Shown here piece by piece: positions 13,906 to 15,984 of a stretch of DNA of 15,984 nt (the first letter of the stretch is position 1; each line of letters opens with the position of its first letter). Location: contig DVIR01000048.1 in NCBI GenBank assembly GCA_018711085.1, positions 1 through 15,984 on the forward strand, given 5' to 3'. The notes beneath the pieces are model-generated. The model saw only the letters and a list, made by a program, of their open reading frames with translations, had not been told where the DNA came from and did not search any database. The position numbers were made by a program, and so were the translations under genes. This DNA is from Faeciplasma gallinarum. Lineage in GTDB: Bacteria; Bacillota; Clostridia; Oscillospirales; Ruminococcaceae.

Positions 13906-13964
13906 ATGGCGAAAAAATATTTAAACAAACGGGCGGCACATGCACCATACAGGGCGATTATTGA
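13906..13964 (+). pseudogene. tnpV: 5' fragment of a second tnpV copy, frameshifted and truncated
   Basis: The start ATGGCG-AAAAAA at 13906 is followed, one frame off, by IFKQTGGTCTIQGDY and TGA (13962-13964). The intact copy has LFEQLGGTYTQQGDYLLP at the same place. One A lost in the A-run explains the shift. The rest of the gene is missing. Confidence 0.75.
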
Positions 13965-14085
13965 TGCAATTAAATAGGCTCAGGCCTTATAATTAAGTCA
14001 CAAATTTAGTCACACCCCGAGTTATTTCGGAGCATTTTAAAACACAATATATCATTATATGATAATATGATATCGTATATGCAGT

Positions 14086-14126
14086 CAAAAACATAGCTCT
14101 AACCACCATATAAAGTGATTAGAGCT
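14086..14126 (-). terminator. Terminator of the former tRNA-Ser gene
   Basis: On the minus strand, AGCTCTAA (14119-14126) and TTAGAGCT (14095-14102) form an 8-bp stem, followed by ATGTTTTTGAC. It lies immediately after the encoded CCA end, as expected of a native tRNA transcription unit. Confidence 0.75.
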
Positions 14127-14129
14127 TTT

Positions 14130-14188
14130 TGGCGGAGACGGTGGGATTCGAACCCACGTGGCGCTCATCACGCCAAAACGATTTCGAG
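14130..14188 (-). tRNA. Partial tRNA-Ser (CGA): 3' half only, from the anticodon loop to CCA
   Basis: Read on the minus strand from 14188: anticodon loop CTCGAAA with anticodon CGA, 3' anticodon stem TCGTT, a class II variable arm with stem TGGCG/CGCCA, T arm GTGGG-TTCGAAT-CCCAC, acceptor strand CGTCTCC, discriminator G, and CCA (14130-14132). The bases before the loop (TAAAA) cannot pair with TCGTT, and no D arm or 5' acceptor (GGAGACG) is found upstream. The break falls exactly at the anticodon loop, a usual crossover site for tyrosine integrases, so this is probably the displaced tRNA end at one border (att site) of an integrative element lying to the right. Confidence 0.85.
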
Positions 14189-14227
14189 TTTTATGGATTA
14201 ATGGCTGTTTAGCGATTTTTGAAGGCA

Positions 14228-14256
14228 GTTTCGGGATACTTCGTATTCGCCGAAAA
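14228..14256. repeat. Imperfect inverted repeat near the attachment site
   Basis: TTTCGGGATAC and GTATTCGCCGAAA face each other around TTC, so the outer TTTCGG/CCGAAA and inner ATAC/GTAT pair. This could be a recombinase or excisionase binding site or an RNA hairpin; no T-tract follows. Confidence 0.5.
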
Positions 14257-14345
14257 TGCTTGATGTTAAAGGCTTTTTGACGGTTGTACCGCTGAAATCC
14301 CGATAAATACAGGGGAATTCGAATAACGGCATTTTCGCTGTTTTT

Positions 14346-14387
14346 GGAAAGAACAGGCACTATTTTGGAAAGAACTGCGGAAAGAAC
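14346..14387. repeat. Three direct 9-bp iterons GGAAAGAAC
   Basis: Exact copies lie at 14346-14354, 14367-14375 and 14379-14387, each followed by A or T and then G. Spacing is 21 then 12 nt. They lie between the split tRNA and the HTH gene, where arm-type integrase or excisionase sites would be expected; the binding protein is unknown. Confidence 0.7.
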
Positions 14388-14460
14388 AGAATAAACATAT
14401 CAACAACGGCAATACACGGGAAAACCAACACCGACAAAAATATTTACGAGGTGTATTGCT

Positions 14461-15042
14461 ATGAATGAAACCGCAATCAACTGGGATTTGATTCCCGATA
14501 TTATTACCAAAGACCAACTCTATCAAATCTGCCACATCAGCAAATCAACGGCTTTGTATCTGCTTCGCAGCGGAAAGATACCGTGTGAATACACAGGCAA
14601 GAAAACTCGCTGTTACAAAATCAAAAAGGCCGATGTTATTACATATCTTGAAAAGAGAAAAGTATTTCCCGAATCCTATTCAGCACCGGCTGGGTGGTAC
14701 AAGGGGAACTATACAGTGAAAATGAAAACCGAAGTACCCGAACAGGTTCTTGAAAATATGAAGCTGTATTACACGGAACTTTTTGCACAATATCCTGATG
14801 TGCTGACTGCGACCGAAATATCAAAAGTAATTGGTTACGGTACAACGTCAATAAATGATTGGTGCAGGAAAGGACATCTTAAAGCGTTTAAGCGAAACAA
14901 TATGAATCACATTCCGAAAGTCTATTTAATAGAATTCTTTTGCTCAAAATACTTTCGCACTATCACCCGAAAATCCGATTGGCATATCCGAGTGCTTCAA
15001 GAATTCCCTCGTTGGCAAGTGATACGAGGATTAAAAACATAA
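14461..15042 (+). CDS. Double helix-turn-helix DNA-binding protein of a mobile element
   Basis: This 193-residue protein has two HTH units. The first (about residues 14-65, IITKDQLYQICHISKSTALY through CYKIKKADVITYLEKRK) follows the MerR/excisionase-like HTH_17 layout, ending in a short wing helix that reads like xxVxxYLxxR. The second (about 114-162, VLTATEISKVIGYGTTSIND and WCRKGHLKAF) repeats the layout. Such proteins accompany conjugative and mobilizable transposons and may act as directionality factors or operon regulators. The ATG at 14461 has GAGGTG 8 nt upstream. It follows the split tRNA and three iterons and precedes tnpV, which supports a role in the element to the right. Confidence 0.8.
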   Translation: MNETAINWDLIPDIITKDQLYQICHISKSTALYLLRSGKIPCEYTGKKTRCYKIKKADVITYLEKRKVFPESYSAPAGWYKGNYTVKMKTEVPEQVLENMKLYYTELFAQYPDVLTATEISKVIGYGTTSINDWCRKGHLKAFKRNNMNHIPKVYLIEFFCSKYFRTITRKSDWHIRVLQEFPRWQVIRGLKT

Positions 15043-15050
15043 GAGTGAAT

Positions 15051-15113
15051 ATTCGCTATGTTCGCTGTAAAAAGTGGCACAAGTTTGGAAATATTCGCTG
15101 TATTTTTTGGCAC
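15051..15113. repeat. Diverged direct repeat between the HTH gene and tnpV
   Basis: TTCGCTGTAAAAAGTGGCAC (15061-15080) and TTCGCTGTATTTTTTGGCAC (15094-15113) are 33 nt apart and match except in the central A/T-rich stretch. Both are preceded by related ATTCGCT sequence. It could be an old tandem duplication or a pair of protein sites. Confidence 0.6.
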
Positions 15114-15134
15114 TGGCGATATATGCAAATTCAT

Positions 15135-15198
15135 AAATCGCACATTCGACTTTACGCAGCCCCCTTTGTACAATATAAGTGCAAAGGAGGTTTTTACT
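15135..15198 (+). promoter_or_regulatory. RBS-sequestering hairpin before tnpV (copy 2)
   Basis: CCCCCTTTG (15160-15168) pairs with CAAAGGAGG (15182-15190), 8 of 9 pairs, hiding AAGGAGG about 8 nt before the ATG at 15199. Upstream AATCGCACATTC (15136-15147) is shared with the broken copy at 13834-13905. Confidence 0.75.
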
Positions 15199-15576
15199 AT
15201 GACTGACACATTATTTGAACAACTCGGCGGTACATACACGCAACAAGGCGATTATCTACTGCCGAACCTAGCTTTACCGGCGGAAAAAGAAACGGGTAAT
15301 ATCGGCGTGTGGGCATTAAGGCACAAACGATATATAAAACAACATCATAAGGTGCTGTACTACAATTTACTCACATCCGGCAAACTTGATTCGTATCTTG
15401 CAGACATTGAAGAACAGGCGCAACAACTTTTTCTCCGGCTGGTAAAAGAACTCGCCGAAAAGGAAGGCGTGACCGAACAACTCAAAGCTGCCGACCAAAT
15501 GGCATGGGTGAGGAGGATGAATAATACTCGTAGTAGAGCAACTGAGATTGTCGTAAAAGAAATAAATTGCATATAA
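15199..15576 (+). CDS. tnpV: TnpV transposon-encoded protein
   Basis: This 125-residue protein matches the TnpV family (PF14198) over its full length. It opens LFEQLGGTYTQQGDYLLPNL and LALPAEKE, continues NIGVWALRHKRYIKQHHKV, YYNLLTSGKLDSYLADIEEQ and QQLFLRLVKELAEKEGVTEQ, and closes MAWVRRMNNTRSRATEIVVK. TnpV is encoded by Tn4451-like mobilizable and related conjugative transposons; its biochemical role is not established. The start ATG at 15199 has AAGGAGG upstream, masked in a hairpin. An in-frame extension to 15058 crosses the hairpin and is not used. A 13-bp inverted repeat follows the stop. Confidence 0.93.
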   Translation: MTDTLFEQLGGTYTQQGDYLLPNLALPAEKETGNIGVWALRHKRYIKQHHKVLYYNLLTSGKLDSYLADIEEQAQQLFLRLVKELAEKEGVTEQLKAADQMAWVRRMNNTRSRATEIVVKEINCI

Positions 15577-15580
15577 TTGA

Positions 15581-15617
15581 AAATCACAACCGTAGATTAG
15601 CAAAACGGTTGTGATTT
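15581..15617. terminator. Terminator-like hairpin between tnpV and a convergent gene
   Basis: Perfect 13-bp arms AAATCACAACCGT (15581-15593) and ACGGTTGTGATTT (15605-15617) with an 11-nt loop. T-tracts are short (ATTTATT on plus, ATTTTCAATT on minus), so it may work in both directions. Confidence 0.7.
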
Positions 15618-15629
15618 ATTGCTTAAAGA

Positions 15630-15984
15630 CTATTTATCTGTGTGGGTATTTGAAAAATGATCTAATAATTTGTCAATTACCCTTGAAGTGAAACGAGAAT
15701 ACTCATTTTTAAATGTTACTAACCAATATTTATCTAGTTCTTTTTGTTCTGAATCATTCAAATCAGTAATTGTTACTTCGTCAGCAAACATATCTTTAAC
15801 TATATCTATAATCATTTTTGAATATTCACACTTTATTTCAGAAGTACGATTGGATTTAGATAACAACTCCATTTTTGTGCGAACGGAATAGTTCTTGAAA
15901 ATATCATTGTTAATGCTTTTGGGGACAAAAATAAAGTTGAAGATATATGCACTATACTTTTTGACACTGTCAGGCAATTCATAG
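15630..15984 (-). CDS. Unidentified AT-rich gene, 5' end outside window
   Basis: The frame is open to the window edge, so only the last about 117 residues are seen. A TTG at 15977 is not needed as a start. The visible part is soluble-looking and rich in K, N, S and I, with no membrane segment. It includes YIFNFIFVPKSINNDIFKNY near the left, SKSNRTSEIKCEYSKMII in the middle, and LDKYWLVTFKNEYSRFTSRV near the end. I do not recognise the family. Low GC and its place beside tnpV and the split tRNA point to accessory cargo. A defence or abortive-infection function is possible for such cargo but nothing in the sequence shows it. Confidence 0.7.
   Translation of the reverse strand, partial: YELPDSVKKYSAYIFNFIFVPKSINNDIFKNYSVRTKMELLSKSNRTSEIKCEYSKMIIDIVKDMFADEVTITDLNDSEQKELDKYWLVTFKNEYSRFTSRVIDKLLDHFSNTHTDK

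Noticed and set aside
13983..14060. Possible C-terminus of a tyrosine integrase on the minus strand (GVTKFVT then stop)
   Set aside because: Some integrases end like this, but only about 17 codons are open, too short to support a relic.
14130..14188. Group I intron in the tRNA-Ser anticodon loop
   Set aside because: Introns do sit in anticodon loops, but no 5' tRNA half or intron core is found in the 1.8 kb upstream on the minus strand; an att site fits better.
14085..14360. Minus-strand 91-codon frame
   Set aside because: It translates the tRNA-Ser 3' half (WVRIPPSPP is its typical false translation) and non-coding sequence; it has no ribosome binding site.
1..15984. CRISPR array, rRNA genes or complete insertion sequence
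   Set aside because: No regularly spaced identical repeats, no rRNA signature and no complete DDE transposase were seen on either strand.

Overview
The window looks like chromosome of an anaerobic, endospore-forming Gram-positive of the class Clostridia (Oscillospirales or a similar gut lineage). This rests on a SpoIID-type sporulation protein, strong GGAGG-type ribosome binding sites, several consensus sigma-A promoters with 17-nt spacers, intrinsic terminators at most gene ends, and mobile-element genes (TnpV, Cys-rich KTR, DUF4417) typical of gut Firmicutes. No taxon can be named from the sequence alone.

Layout. 1-2493: the 3' part of proA (proline synthesis) followed after 10 nt by a membrane protein with a long charged cytoplasmic arm. 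2496-3524 (minus): a divergent SpoIID-like protein lacking key residues of the family. 3638-3812: promoter, tRNA-Arg(CCT) and hairpin. 3888-5861 (minus): a MATE transporter fused to a cytidylate-kinase-like domain. 6019-6489 (minus): a GNAT acetyltransferase, divergent from a plus-strand pair of a UlaG-like metallo-beta-lactamase-fold hydrolase and a second GNAT (6625-7776). 7885-8811 (minus): an acidic repeat protein with a poly-Asp tract. 9021-10010 (minus): a decayed GNAT 3' end, a TIGR04076-type protein and a small cupin. 10422-10919 (plus): a small XRE-like regulator with a TTGACA/TATAAT promoter, followed by nested short tandem repeats.

From about 11040 the character changes. 11043-13191 (minus) is a lower-GC four-gene unit: ECF sigma factor, zinc-finger anti-sigma factor, VanZ-like membrane protein and Cys-rich KTR protein, with overlapping or closely spaced genes and a candidate self-recognised ECF promoter. 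This combination is typical cargo of conjugative or mobilizable elements. 13277-13964 is a graveyard: a DUF4417 gene with two frameshifts, a short phage- or ICE-type fragment, and the 5' end of a tnpV copy. 14131-14188 (minus) is the 3' half of a class II tRNA-Ser(CGA), cut exactly at the anticodon loop and still followed by its terminator. I read this as the displaced end of an attachment site of an integrative element that continues to the right. Beyond it lie three 9-bp iterons, a double helix-turn-helix protein, an intact tnpV behind an RBS-masking hairpin, and a partial unidentified AT-rich gene at the right edge.

Most notable: an RBS-sequestering hairpin kept in both tnpV copies although its sequence differs; the MATE-kinase fusion; a probably catalytically dead SpoIID paralogue; and the split tRNA-Ser attachment footprint. 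No clearly new multi-gene system was found. The ECF/anti-sigma/VanZ/KTR unit is the closest to a self-contained accessory module.
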